Of a DNA stretch of 64,000 nucleotides, positions 1 through 10,131 are shown in pieces. Origin of the DNA: Sporopachydermia quercuum (lineage: Eukaryota > Ascomycota > Sporopachydermiomycetes > Sporopachydermiales > Sporopachydermiaceae); contig BCGN01000004.1 in assembly GCA_001599295.1 (NCBI GenBank), positions 1,054,346 to 1,118,345 of the forward strand, given 5' to 3'. Below the pieces are notes generated by a model. That model did no database searches, was not told the DNA's origin, and saw only the letters and a list, made by a program, of their open reading frames with translations. A program made the position numbers and the translations under genes. Every line of letters begins with the position of its first letter. Position 1 is the stretch's first letter.

Positions 1-652
1 ATCAACTGGAATGACCCTACGGAAACAGCCTATTCAATCACAAAGTAGTAACTCGGTCAATAACCTAAGCAGTGCATCTTCAGTTTATTTTCAGCCTAAT
101 CCTTCAAGTACGTCGTTGCTGAATTCTATATATAACTATCAACAACCGAAACAAAACACAGTGCATTTAAGAACGTCAATGAGAAAAGAGAAGAAACGAA
201 AAACTTTCAACAAAGAAAAGCCATGGAAGAATCACACTGAAATTTACGTTACTGATATGGAGAGGAAACGTTATGAAGGTCTATGGGGAGCAAATAGGGG
301 AAATTATATCACACCGAAAGAGCTAGAAAATATAGAAGAAAGTAATGATCCATCTGATTTTATTCACTCTTTCGTTGTAAGAGATCTATGGTCAAGATCA
401 GGACTAAGTATGTCAATTTTATCGAAAATTTGGTCGTTAGTGCAACCTAAGCCAATAGGTCTCCTAAACAGAGAACAGTTCCTGGTTGGCATGTGGCTGG
501 TGGATCAATGTTTATATGGGAAGAGACTACCGAGTGTTGTTGATGATGTTGTATGGAATTCTGTTGCAAGATTTCATGTTAATGTTTCTTCAAAATCCTT
601 TAAATCCAAATCCTCATTAAACAAAAAGATTGCTAAACCGCAGAAGAGCTAG
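1..652 (+). CDS. IRS4: Irs4/Tax4-type EH-domain protein, C-terminal part (partial at left edge)
   Basis: C-terminal part of an Irs4/Tax4 family protein. In S. cerevisiae these bind the phosphoinositide phosphatase Inp51 and affect PI(4,5)P2 levels, cell-wall integrity signalling and autophagy. The visible reading frame has a Ser/Asn-rich, basic stretch (about the first 75 codons) and then an EH domain. The family signature ERKRYEGLW precedes the EH helices, and FLVGMWLVDQCLYGKRLP closes them; this last string is nearly identical to what I recall of yeast Irs4. The frame is open from the first base of the window, and full-length relatives are about 600 residues, so the ATG at base 11 is very probably internal and the true start lies outside. 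Paralogues Irs4 and Tax4 cannot be told apart from this fragment. Confidence 0.85.
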   Translation, partial: STGMTLRKQPIQSQSSNSVNNLSSASSVYFQPNPSSTSLLNSIYNYQQPKQNTVHLRTSMRKEKKRKTFNKEKPWKNHTEIYVTDMERKRYEGLWGANRGNYITPKELENIEESNDPSDFIHSFVVRDLWSRSGLSMSILSKIWSLVQPKPIGLLNREQFLVGMWLVDQCLYGKRLPSVVDDVVWNSVARFHVNVSSKSFKSKSSLNKKIAKPQKS

Positions 653-2121
653 ATATTGAAGAATGGAAAAGATGAAGATCTATCATACTTAGAATCAATG
701 ACTGAATTTGGATGTGCATTATGAATTCAATTCAAACTAAATTCTTATTCATCTTTCAGTTTAATACAGTAAAACATAATAAGAATAATATATATATCAA
801 TAAAACAACGTTCACAAACTTAACTACATACTACAGTCATGCCATCTCTTGGTCAACCTCCCTTTCTAATCATCCTTATCATTATACAACAAAAATTGGA
901 TCACATAATCATTTAATCGGACTAGAGTTCGAGGCCAAGTAAGGCTATCGAGGACATTAATAGTAATTTTACATTTGGATGAAGCTGTTAAATAGATAAT
1001 TATTTATAAATGATAGAATATCATTATGAAAAAAAGAAAAAGTAGATGATTGTTTGGGATAAACCAGTAATATTCGCGCTGGGATTATCGCACAAAATGT
1101 TCGTTCGACTTCTAATATTAGACATATAAATGTCATTGGCTAGCAGGAACGGAACGAGCGGCAAACCACATCCACAAACAAAGGCAACAAAATGAACATA
1201 ATGGTCGATTGTACAATCGGCTTCCAGCACAATTTATCAAAATCCGTTTACCAAACATTCAGGTATACATAATAACCAGATATCTGATGTAATAATACTT
1301 CCTGCAACTCAACTATCTCTTCTACTGCAGTCTACCTACTTTTCTCAAACCCGCACACTTTGGTACTTTATTTTACCCATAGTGGAATTTTAAATAGTAA
1401 AGCAATACAATCACAAGTAATATGATTAACTTAATGAATTCTGCAGTCCATGTAAATTAATGGTAGAATAACATTATGTTCTTTCTATTTATGTCAAATA
1501 GAATATAATACAAAGCTGATATTAAATAATCATTTATTTATCTCAAAAATCTCTCTGGCTATTTCTATTACCAAATCATTATCGTTCAAAAGTTTTGATA
1601 ACTTATCAAATAGATGTTGTTATTATTAACATTATTAATAGCAGACTTTTTTAACGTGGAGAAACGCGAAAGCTGAATGAAACGTGAACGTCGCACAATA
1701 AGCAAGCGTAAGTATATGTATATCGAGACCTGAAAAGCTGGGTTCTAGTAAACAGACACATCATTTTTTCTTTGTTTGATGAACCTATTCTTTTATTTGA
1801 GAATTTTACGGAATAAATAAATAAGTTTTTTTCTAGTTTATTTTGAATAAATAACAAAGTAGGAAGAAGTGTTTATTTTAGTTCAATTATTGTCAATTGC
1901 AGTAGGTAACTGATTTCTTTAGCTGAAGTAAAGAATTTAGTTGCTCATTCCAAGATAGCTTAAGAGTTATAAAGGGAATTGATCTTCTTGAGTTATCAAC
2001 AAAGAAGCGTTAACTATCATCAGTTTCAATTAAACAAAACCTTGGTTATTGGATATATATACATAATTGGGTATATGCTGAATAAAGAATAGCAAGCTTT
2101 TGGTTTTATTGAACACTAGAA
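653..2121. other. Intergenic: IRS4 3' flank and IML2 promoter
   Basis: AT-rich with T runs and no supported gene. Two short open frames (712-942 on the plus strand, 1024-1230 on the minus) show no recognisable family. The minus-strand one has only a GTG start, although it is less AT-rich than its surroundings. Confidence 0.6.
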
Positions 2122-4478
2122 ATGTTGAAGGCCCTAGGTTTTCGATCAAGATATGGGGATGATGATACATCCCCTGCAGCTATTGCTCAGTTGATTCTTG
2201 ATGAAGCTGTGGAATGTAAGTATGGTGTGTTATCTTTAATAGTTTCTGTCGAAATGTTGAAGTTCTAACTTTAAAATTAGTTGAGATTGCTTTAAAAGCA
2301 ATGGATTATATGCTGGATGATAGAACTGATGAAGGTTTGGAATTGATCAAGGATAAGAACTGTACGATATATAAATTAGCAACTGGTGTAGTTCAATTTA
2401 TTGAAGCAACATTGGGGTTTGAGCCAGAAGTCATGAAAAAAGCTCATGAAACTTTAGCTGAGGCAGAATCACTATCAGCAAAAGATAGATCTAGATGTCA
2501 GAAATTAAAGGTAAGTTCTTCGTCAATCTATCCCCCGGGGACAGTGTATGCAGTGACATACGCTGAATCAAACTTGCTATGCGCCTTGATTATGTTATTA
2601 TCCGAATCTATGATTGAAGTTGCAAAAGCTTTGTACAAGTTGAGAAAAGCTTATCACACTCTAGATGATATCAGCAAGCAAATTGCCAGGCAGGCTGAAC
2701 AGATTGAAAGACGCCATGAGGAAGCACAGCTTGAAACACAGTCAATGTACAATCTTCGTTTAGACAGGAAGAGTTCATCGTTTGCTCAACTTCCTAAAGA
2801 GCACAATCTTGAGGAGTTAAAAGAAGAGAAGTTGTTAGGAATTGCAGAACAAGTTTACGAATTGCGATATCATCGAATGAACGGTACTAATATTTCTGAA
2901 GCCCCAACCCCAGATAATGCTTCCGAGACAACTGCGACTGGTGGAAAGGGTAATACGTCGTCTGCTTTTTCAAGCACTGATTCATTAAAAGATCTTCATT
3001 CTAAATATCAATCGGCTGGTGAAGCCACAATTGACGAGTTCATCCAATCAGGTGTGAATCTATGTTTTGGTATCTTGCAAGTGGTTTTGTCATTGATTCC
3101 TTCTGGTGTTGGTAAAGTCCTTGCCATTGTTGGTTTCAAGGGTTCCAGAGAACAGGGTTTGAAAATGCTCTGGGATGCTACGAAAGCCAGGAATATTCAT
3201 GGAGGTATTGCTTTGGCTGCATTGCTTATTTTCTATCTAGGTCCATTCCAATTCACAGACTCTGATTTTAATGTTGAGTCTCGTGGTGATGAAACTGATG
3301 TGGCTACAGTACAATCAAATGCTCAGATTGTTTTAGATCGTAGAGCAAGCTCGGGCTCAGGAGCTCCTACGTTGAATGTTCCAGGTAAGAAATTAGAGGA
3401 TGCTCTTAAGAACATCAGGGCTATTTTCCCCAATAATGCTCTGTGGATTTTACAAGAAGGAAAATTGTTGGAAACACAAGGAAAGCTAGTAGAAGCCGTG
3501 AAACTAATGGATAGTGTGAACGATATTGGCCGCCCAATTCGCATGCAACAAGTGGAAGCTTTATTAGTGTTTGACCGTGCTATGATGATCGCATTTTTAC
3601 ATGGGTTTGATAGAGCAAGTGATGAATTTACTCGATTGATGGATCTGAACGCTTGGTCATATGCTTTATATACATTTTTATCTGGTGTATGTCAAGTAGA
3701 ATTGTATCGTATTGAAATGACAAAAGGCAATGAAGAAATAGCCTTGAAGCACAAGAAGAGAGCTGACCAGTTGATTAGAAGGTCACCTACATTGATTGGT
3801 CAAAAGGGTAGTTTGAAAGGAAGGAAGATGCCTTTTGATGTCTACCTTCAACGTAAAGTCAGTACATGGCTTGAAACCTCCAAAGCCCGAAAGGTTGACT
3901 TAATAGATGCCATCACCACATCGCCTGTTCACGAGATTATGTATTTCTGGAATGGTTATAATAGAATGACTCCGGAATTACTGGAGTTGTCATTAACTCA
4001 ATTAGGATACTCCGCAGATCCATCTGGACCAGCGTCTGAGTATGCGTGGCGTCTTGATCCTGCTAGAGGCGAGTGTGGAAAGATTTTCTGCCCTATGGCT
4101 AAAGGCGAAAAGGAGAGTAGTCGTATGATGAGATGCTTTTTACAATCAATTTGTTTAAGAGGAATGGGAAGAGTTGAAGAAGGTCTGAATCTTTTAGATG
4201 ATGAAGTCATATCAAAGTATATTTTGAACGAGTCAGGATTCACTCGGGCTGGGACTCCAAAGTATAAGGTTATCCATAAAACTGATGATCCTTGGATGTA
4301 TCCTGCCGCTCTATTTGAAAGAGCAATATTTGTTTGGAAGCTGAAAGGTCTCAGTGGATTGGACGAAGCAAGAGACTATCTACATAGGGCACATAATTGG
4401 TCAGATGATTATGAGCTTAGCACGAGAATTATAATGAAGATAAAGAGTGCATTAGACCGTCTTGAAAGTATTCGATAA
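2122..4478 (+). CDS. IML2: Iml2-family protein (DUF3808, TPR-like), spliced
   Basis: Two exons, 2122-2215 and 2281-4478, give 763 residues; S. cerevisiae Iml2 is 731. The intron (65 nt) starts GTAAGT, has CTAAC near 2266 and ends TTAG. Splicing joins T to TT (Phe) and adds 38 residues ahead of the first Met of the large frame. These match the family N-terminus, a helix ending in a MDDRxDEG-like motif. The conserved IYPPGT motif lies near residue 113. The mid-protein hydrophobic hallmark (FGILQVVLSLIPS, then GF.GSREQGLK) is followed by TPR-like helices. Iml2 and its paralogue YKR018C are cytosolic/nuclear or mitochondria-associated proteins; Iml2 has been linked to lipid droplets and protein inclusions. 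Function here is inferred from the family. Confidence 0.88.
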
Positions 4479-5288
4479 TATGCTCATAGATTTGGTCTTT
4501 CTTTTTGATTTATTTTCCGGTAGTTGTTTATATGTAGAAAAATAAAACACTATGCACAATATTCATGAATAGTACTTGTAATACATTTCAGGTCAACTTG
4601 ATGTCCCATCTCCAACCACTCCTCATTCTCGCACGTTTACATACCTCATCGGTCTTCTAGTTCCAAATTCTTTTCCTATTGTTATATCTTTTTATTTTTT
4701 TCTGAGATTCTTAGCGGCAATGGTTCGATCGCAATATAGAATAATCTCCTAGCTATATTAATGATTTCTTCTTAGGTTAGCATTATCATCATCTCATGTT
4801 CGTTCACCGATCCTTATCGCCATATAAATTCCGCTTTCAGAATTGTCTTTATTTTATTATCATTTCCTGAATAGAAGCTTATTTATTCCGACCCCTTTTC
4901 ATCTGTCCGGAAGAATTCGGCTTCCCCGGATTTTGGCTACGGGGATTCAAATTCTTAACTAGGAAGACTGCAATCTACAAATCTGTTTCTTGAAAGGTTG
5001 TTATTGATGACATGAAGGCATATAATACAATTAGTTGCATTAGTATAAGAAATAGATCAGAGGTTCGATATCATTGCTTGATGTTTATGACAATAGAAGA
5101 TAAGGTGTCATGCAATGCTACTGTTACAAAAAAATATTCTCGGTTAAATTGCGAACTGAGTTGATTAAAGCAACCGCTTATACATAGGAAATAAAGATAT
5201 AGTCCCTATTGTTCTTGTGATCGTTTTTGTATATTTCTTTGTCTTAGATGTTGGGCCGAATCTAACAATATTGGGATATATACACATC
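4479..5288. other. Intergenic: IML2 3' flank and FPY1 promoter
   Basis: AT-rich. Around 4905-4945 there is a small G+C-richer patch with CCGGA and CCCCGG words. No gene or RNA recognised. Confidence 0.6.
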
Positions 5289-6227
5289 ATGTTTAAAAGT
5301 TTTATGAGATCAAGCGTTGTTGTAAACACTGTTGGAACTGGGTCGAAAAGATGGTCTGCTACAGGGATTCAATTCCAAAGGTTTTATAGCTTGAAGCCAT
5401 ATTTACCTACTATGAATCAAGAGCTTCGAACAGCTGCTTGTTTGGTGATCGGTGATGAAGTATTGAATGGGAAGATCATTGACACTAACTCGACATATTT
5501 TGCTAGATTCTGCTTTGGTCTGGGAATTGAATTGAAAAGAGTGGAAGTAATTCCTGATCTGGATGCTGATATTGAGGAATGTATGAGAAGAATGGCTGAC
5601 AAGTATGACCTGGTAGTAACTAGTGGTGGAATTGGGCCTACACACGATGATGTTACATATGAAAGTGCAGCTAGAGCTTTTGGTGTACCATTAGAGATGA
5701 ATGAGGAAACAAAAAGGAGAATGAATGAAATAGACTCTGAAAGGAAAATAAAAAGAAGTGATGATGAAGAGCCACGGTGGAGAATGGCTTATCTGCCTAG
5801 TGGGCAAGATGTAGTACATTACTTCCCTTGTGAGGATACCTGGGTACCAGTTGTGGCTATGAAAAATAAACTATTAATACTCCCCGGTGTACCTCAAATT
5901 TTTGAAAAGCTGTTAGAAGGTATGAAACCTGTTATTCAACCATGTGTTCCTTTGAATACAAGGAAAGTAAGGTACTTTGTTTCCACTAATTTGAGTGAAT
6001 CAAAGATAGCCAAGTATCTTGAGGAAGTGCAGGAGTTGGCTGCAGATCATGGTGTAAAAATTGGAAGTTATCCACATATGACAAAACATATAAATACTGT
6101 TAGCATTATTGGTAGGGCAAATGATACGACATTTTTGAGGGCTTTAGTTGATGATATTGTTAAGAATGTTGAAGGCAAAGAAATATCAGCATTAGAGGAA
6201 AGAGATAGATCCTACGTAAGAAAATAA
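5289..6227 (+). CDS. FPY1: Fpy1-type FAD/NAD(P) pyrophosphatase with MoaB/Mog fold
   Basis: Resembles S. cerevisiae Fpy1 (YMR178W), a metal-dependent FAD and NAD(P)(H) pyrophosphatase built on the MoaB/Mog-type molybdopterin-binding fold. The domain opens with AACLVIGDEVLNGK and carries the family motif SGGIGPTHDD near residues 112-121; LPGVP follows later. The open frame extends upstream only to a GTG at 5217, so the ATG at 5289 is taken as start (312 residues). A second in-frame ATG at 5412 would give 271 residues, close to the 274 of the yeast enzyme. The 41 residues between are rich in Ser, Thr, Arg and Lys with no acidic residue, which looks like a mitochondrial presequence. Both ATGs have A at -3. 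The gene ends convergently with VMA13. Confidence 0.82.
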   Translation: MFKSFMRSSVVVNTVGTGSKRWSATGIQFQRFYSLKPYLPTMNQELRTAACLVIGDEVLNGKIIDTNSTYFARFCFGLGIELKRVEVIPDLDADIEECMRRMADKYDLVVTSGGIGPTHDDVTYESAARAFGVPLEMNEETKRRMNEIDSERKIKRSDDEEPRWRMAYLPSGQDVVHYFPCEDTWVPVVAMKNKLLILPGVPQIFEKLLEGMKPVIQPCVPLNTRKVRYFVSTNLSESKIAKYLEEVQELAADHGVKIGSYPHMTKHINTVSIIGRANDTTFLRALVDDIVKNVEGKEISALEERDRSYVRK

Positions 6228-6605
6228 GAAAATTCTATGTTTGGGATTGGCACACTAGATGATACCAATTTTCAATAGTATAGTGCATGTGGTATGAGAT
6301 ATTGAAATCCATGTTTCATCCAGTAGCTGGGTCGTAGTGAAATGCCATAAAAAAATTTATGAGCGGTTCGAAAATTAGATAGCGAGCATGGGAAAGGTTT
6401 TAGCTGAATTATGTGTTTAAAGTACATTTCTAGAACTCTACGTGTAAAATCAAATTAATTGAATTCTGATATACGACATTGATTTTTCAAACTAAGCTCT
6501 TTGACTAGCATCAAAACATAACCAACTCTGAAGGCACACCCTTGAGCTTCATGACAAAAAAGAATTTTTATTGAATGAACACCAAATATGAATATCTTAA
6601 CTTTA
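6228..6605. other. Short convergent intergenic region FPY1/VMA13
   Basis: Shared 3' flank of two converging genes. AT-rich; nothing further recognised. Confidence 0.6.
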
Positions 6606-8179
6606 CTAATTAAAAGTATGTGCAACAAAAGCTTGAGTAGATGTTAAAGCAGCAAAGCGAACTTCAGGATCCTCTGAAGTCATTAGCCCCATAATCTTGG
6701 TTTTAACTCCTAAGTTTTCAATCACTTTCAAACTCTCAGGAAGTTCATTAACAATGTTTGTTATATCATTACATCCCACTGCTAATTGAACAGAGTTATT
6801 GGAATTATCAGCTGTTGAATTGATAATCGAACAAAGCTTTTTCAATAAAGCCCAATTTTTTTCTTTAAACTTCTCACTGTTTGTCTTCCAGAATTCTTCA
6901 GACTTATGTGGAGGAGACCATTTTAGCTTGCCAGTAGTCAATTCAGATAAATATTCATCAAATGTTGACATTGAGTCATAAGTCTCTTGTAAAACAGCTT
7001 GCAATGATTGTAAATCCAAAATCAATTCTTCATCAGTCCACTTACGTTCAAGTAACTGTTTCACTGTGGGTAAAGAAGAGTGAACTAACAAAGCATTAAC
7101 ATTTAGTCTCACTGCATTATGATAGGTGGGATCATGAATAGATGTAAGATTAACTAACGTAGCAATTGCTACTCTGATTATTTTTTCTTTGATAGAAGAT
7201 TTAATGACACTGAGATACAAAGGTACAAGTTCAGGAAACTTTCCAATCAAATCACCAGCAGCAACTTTGTAAAAAGACTCATACCAGATAATCAACAAAG
7301 TATAGTATTGTAATTGAATTCCAGTTCTAGGTGCCTTCAGAATTAACAACAAGTTTGGAACAATTGTGTCGACTTGAAGCCAAAATACCTTTCTCCATTG
7401 TTTATATACGACTAAATTCTTGAAGCTTTGAACGGCTATGTCCTGTATGTTGCCATTTGACGATTTCAGCAATTCGTTTAAAAACTTGAAAAATCCTTCA
7501 ACAGTTGATTCGCTTGACTTGCTGTCAATGGCTAGTAATGTTGTCATTATTTTAACAACCAAAAGATATATAGCTTCATCATTACTGTGCAGAGATAGTA
7601 ACTTATTGAAAGTAGAGTAAGGTAAAGAACTGTCAACTTGAGAAAGTTGCAATAATGATGAAGCGAATGAATCAACCTCTTCTATTAAATCTGCCACAAG
7701 ACAAAGAATGTATTTGATAACATCTTCTCTATCTACTCTTCCTAACAAACTAATAGTCGTTGTTGCATAAAGGTCTATTTCCTTGGAAACGGTGTCGTAC
7801 CTAGCAGTTTGGTTCTGTTTTTCAATCAACTTCATTCTTCCTGCTTCATCCCTAGAGAGAAGATTAGCTCTTAGATACCCTTCCCAAGGAATTGGTCGCG
7901 CTCTAATGCTTTCCTGAATGTCATTCACATATTGGCTGTCAAAGACAACCGGGGTTGAAGGGGTCTGGAAAAGAAAGAATTGTTAGTATTTTGACACTTC
8001 TAGATTGTGATCCAAAACCGGCAAAATATAACTGAGACCTGTTTTTACCTAAACCCAATTACAATTACTCTCTATTTCACTCAAAGTAAGATCTTATTGA
8101 TGTAGGTATCACATATTCAGGTCTCTACTCAACAATCTTCAATAGTCACAATCATGTTACTTACTTCATCGGTGGTCAT
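6606..8179 (-). CDS. VMA13: V-type ATPase subunit H, spliced with a 15-nt first exon
   Basis: Subunit H of the vacuolar proton ATPase V1 sector, which activates the assembled pump and silences free V1. The large frame on the minus strand has no ATG at its 5' end. It reads through codons PVVFDSQYVNDIQESIRAR up to a splice acceptor (AG at 7966-7965). A TACTAAC branch point lies at 7988-7982, and a GTAAGT donor at 8164 follows a tiny exon ATG ACC ACC GAT GAA (8179-8165). Exons are therefore 8179-8165 and 7964-6606, with a 200-nt intron and phase 0, giving 457 residues (S. cerevisiae 478). The body is a HEAT/armadillo-like helical repeat protein. The IRARPIPWEGYLRA motif and the C-terminal EDPEVRFAALTSTQAFV helix fit the family. 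Confidence 0.9.
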
Positions 8180-9015
8180 AATGAATCAATTGTGACAAAT
8201 TAAATTCTGGCCCTACTGGACAAATCTGAACAAGTGGAAAACTTTGTCCTGGTGAAAGATTGATTGTGATCTTATCTGGTGCAATTGATACTATCATTAA
8301 CTGAAGATGAAGAGATTCAATTCCATTCTGTCTCTTCTATTTACATTTAAAGTGTGTTGACTGTTGCAGCACCTTCCTGCTGTAGTCCTTGTATGATTAC
8401 GGCATCTTTTAAGTATCACGGTCTCCACTATGCTCCCCCCCTCCCCCCAGGGAAGACAGAGATAAAGAATTTCTACACCCGAACAGCAGGACAGTTTGTT
8501 GGATGCATCAATGGTAACTAAGTTGTTGGAACACTTTTAAAATCGATAGTCCTGATAATTCGGACACTGCTGGACAAAATCGATGCTTACATGACCATTA
8601 GGTTGAGAAAAAACGGTTGATACCGTCCATGGCCAATCAGGTGAACGACGTGATGAGAAAGATTTTTCGGGTAACAAACTACAATGTGACTAACTAAGGA
8701 GATTATAGTAAAAGTGAATGACATAATAGGAGTGTTCTACATTAAAACTTAACTGACATTCTATGATGATAGGGTGCCAGAGAAAAAGGGAGCATTTATC
8801 GAGCAACAAGTCGTTGAATACCCAAGGTAACAATAAAAAGCAAGCTAATTGATTATACGAGAGTATCAAGACAGCAGTATAATTAATTGGTAGTATACAA
8901 TTACATAATTCTTAAATACAAATCTACTACTATAAATGTGAAACTGAGTCGTAAATGTGGATATTATTTTAGTACTATATTGGTTCATATATATATGAAT
9001 TATTAATCATGCCGT
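8180..9015. other. Intergenic: VMA13 promoter and GLN1 3' flank
   Basis: Contains a C-rich tract, seven C, one T, six C, at 8435-8448, which is unusual in this AT-rich sequence, and one CGGACAC motif at 8561-8567. No gene recognised. Confidence 0.6.
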
Positions 9016-10131
9016 CTACTCTGATGATTCCCTCTTGAAATCAGCAGTCATATCAGCATCAGGAATTGAACCACACACAGTTTCAACCATGATACCAGTA
9101 ACTAAGTAAGGATCGATATTTGAGGCAGGTCGTCTATCTTCAAAGTAGCCATATCCTTCCTTAGCAACAGATCTTGGAATTCTCACAGAAGCACCTCTGT
9201 TGGCAACACCAGATGAGAAAGCAGCCATTGAAGCAGTTTCATGCTTACCGGTTAATCTTAAATCGTTGTCAGAACCATAAAGCGCAATGTGTTCAGCGTG
9301 TCTCTTTGATAGCTTAGAAATAGCATCTTCAATGTACTTCATGCCACCAGGAACCCTCATTTCCTTGGTTGAAACGTTGGTATGGCATCCAGCACCATTC
9401 CAGTCACCCTTCAAAGGCTTAGGATGGAAAGAGATCTTAATACCAAACTCTTCAGCGACTCTGTGTAAAATATATCTAGCAACCCATAATTCATCACCCA
9501 TCTTAATACCTTCACAAGGTCCAACTTGGAACTCCCACTGAGATGGCATAACTTCAGCATTGATACCTGAGATAGTAATACCTGCATACAAGCAAGCTCT
9601 GTAGTGAGCTTCAACAATATCTCTGGCATACACCTTACCAGTACCTACACCACAGTAGTAAGGACCTTGAGGAGCAGGGAAACCTCCCTTGGGCCATCCA
9701 TACACATTGTCGTATTCATCAAACAAAGTATATTCTTGTTCAAGGCCAAACCAGATTTCAGAATCGGCATGAGCGGTCATTAATTTGGCACATTCGTGTC
9801 TGTGGTTAAACTTGTTGGGAGTACCATCGTTGTTATAACATTCAGCTAAAACAATGATATTATCACCTCTTCTGAAAGGATCTGGGTAGTAAGCAGCAGG
9901 TCTAAGATAAACATCAGAATCGTGACCAGGAGCTTGGTTCGTAGAAGAACCATCGAAGTTCCATTCTGGTAAATCATCGACTGAGGTAACGATCTTGTTT
10001 AATGTTCTGCACTTGGATCTAATGTTTCCAGTACCATCAATCCAAATATATTCGGCCAAAATGGTACCTCTTTGGTCAAGTTCGAGGTACTTGGCCAAGT
10101 TGGCACTGTTTGAGATAACTGAGGACGACAT
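9016..10131 (-). CDS. GLN1: Glutamine synthetase
   Basis: Cytosolic type II (eukaryotic) glutamine synthetase, making glutamine from glutamate, ammonia and ATP. It has 371 residues, the usual length, and no intron. The beta-grasp N-domain ends with DGSS (residues 60-63). The catalytic domain shows the metal ligands E131 and E133 in LEQEY, the ATP/glutamate-binding NGAGCHTN segment, the KHETASM segment, and [10 protein letters not shown]. Codon use is strongly biased, as expected for an abundant enzyme. The ATG at 10131 fits the family start. GATAA sites about 135 and 270 bases upstream suggest nitrogen-regulated GATA-factor control, as known for yeast GLN1. Confidence 0.97.
   Translation of the reverse strand: MSSSVISNSANLAKYLELDQRGTILAEYIWIDGTGNIRSKCRTLNKIVTSVDDLPEWNFDGSSTNQAPGHDSDVYLRPAAYYPDPFRRGDNIIVLAECYNNDGTPNKFNHRHECAKLMTAHADSEIWFGLEQEYTLFDEYDNVYGWPKGGFPAPQGPYYCGVGTGKVYARDIVEAHYRACLYAGITISGINAEVMPSQWEFQVGPCEGIKMGDELWVARYILHRVAEEFGIKISFHPKPLKGDWNGAGCHTNVSTKEMRVPGGMKYIEDAISKLSKRHAEHIALYGSDNDLRLTGKHETASMAAFSSGVANRGASVRIPRSVAKEGYGYFEDRRPASNIDPYLVTGIMVETVCGSIPDADMTADFKRESSE

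Noticed and set aside
1024-1230. 68-codon minus-strand frame with a less AT-rich composition
   Set aside because: Starts only at GTG, has no ATG, splice signal or recognisable family; possibly chance.
2511-2553. GTAAGT ... CAG inside IML2 that looks like a second intron
   Set aside because: The stretch encodes the family-conserved IYPPGT motif and removing 43 nt would break the frame.
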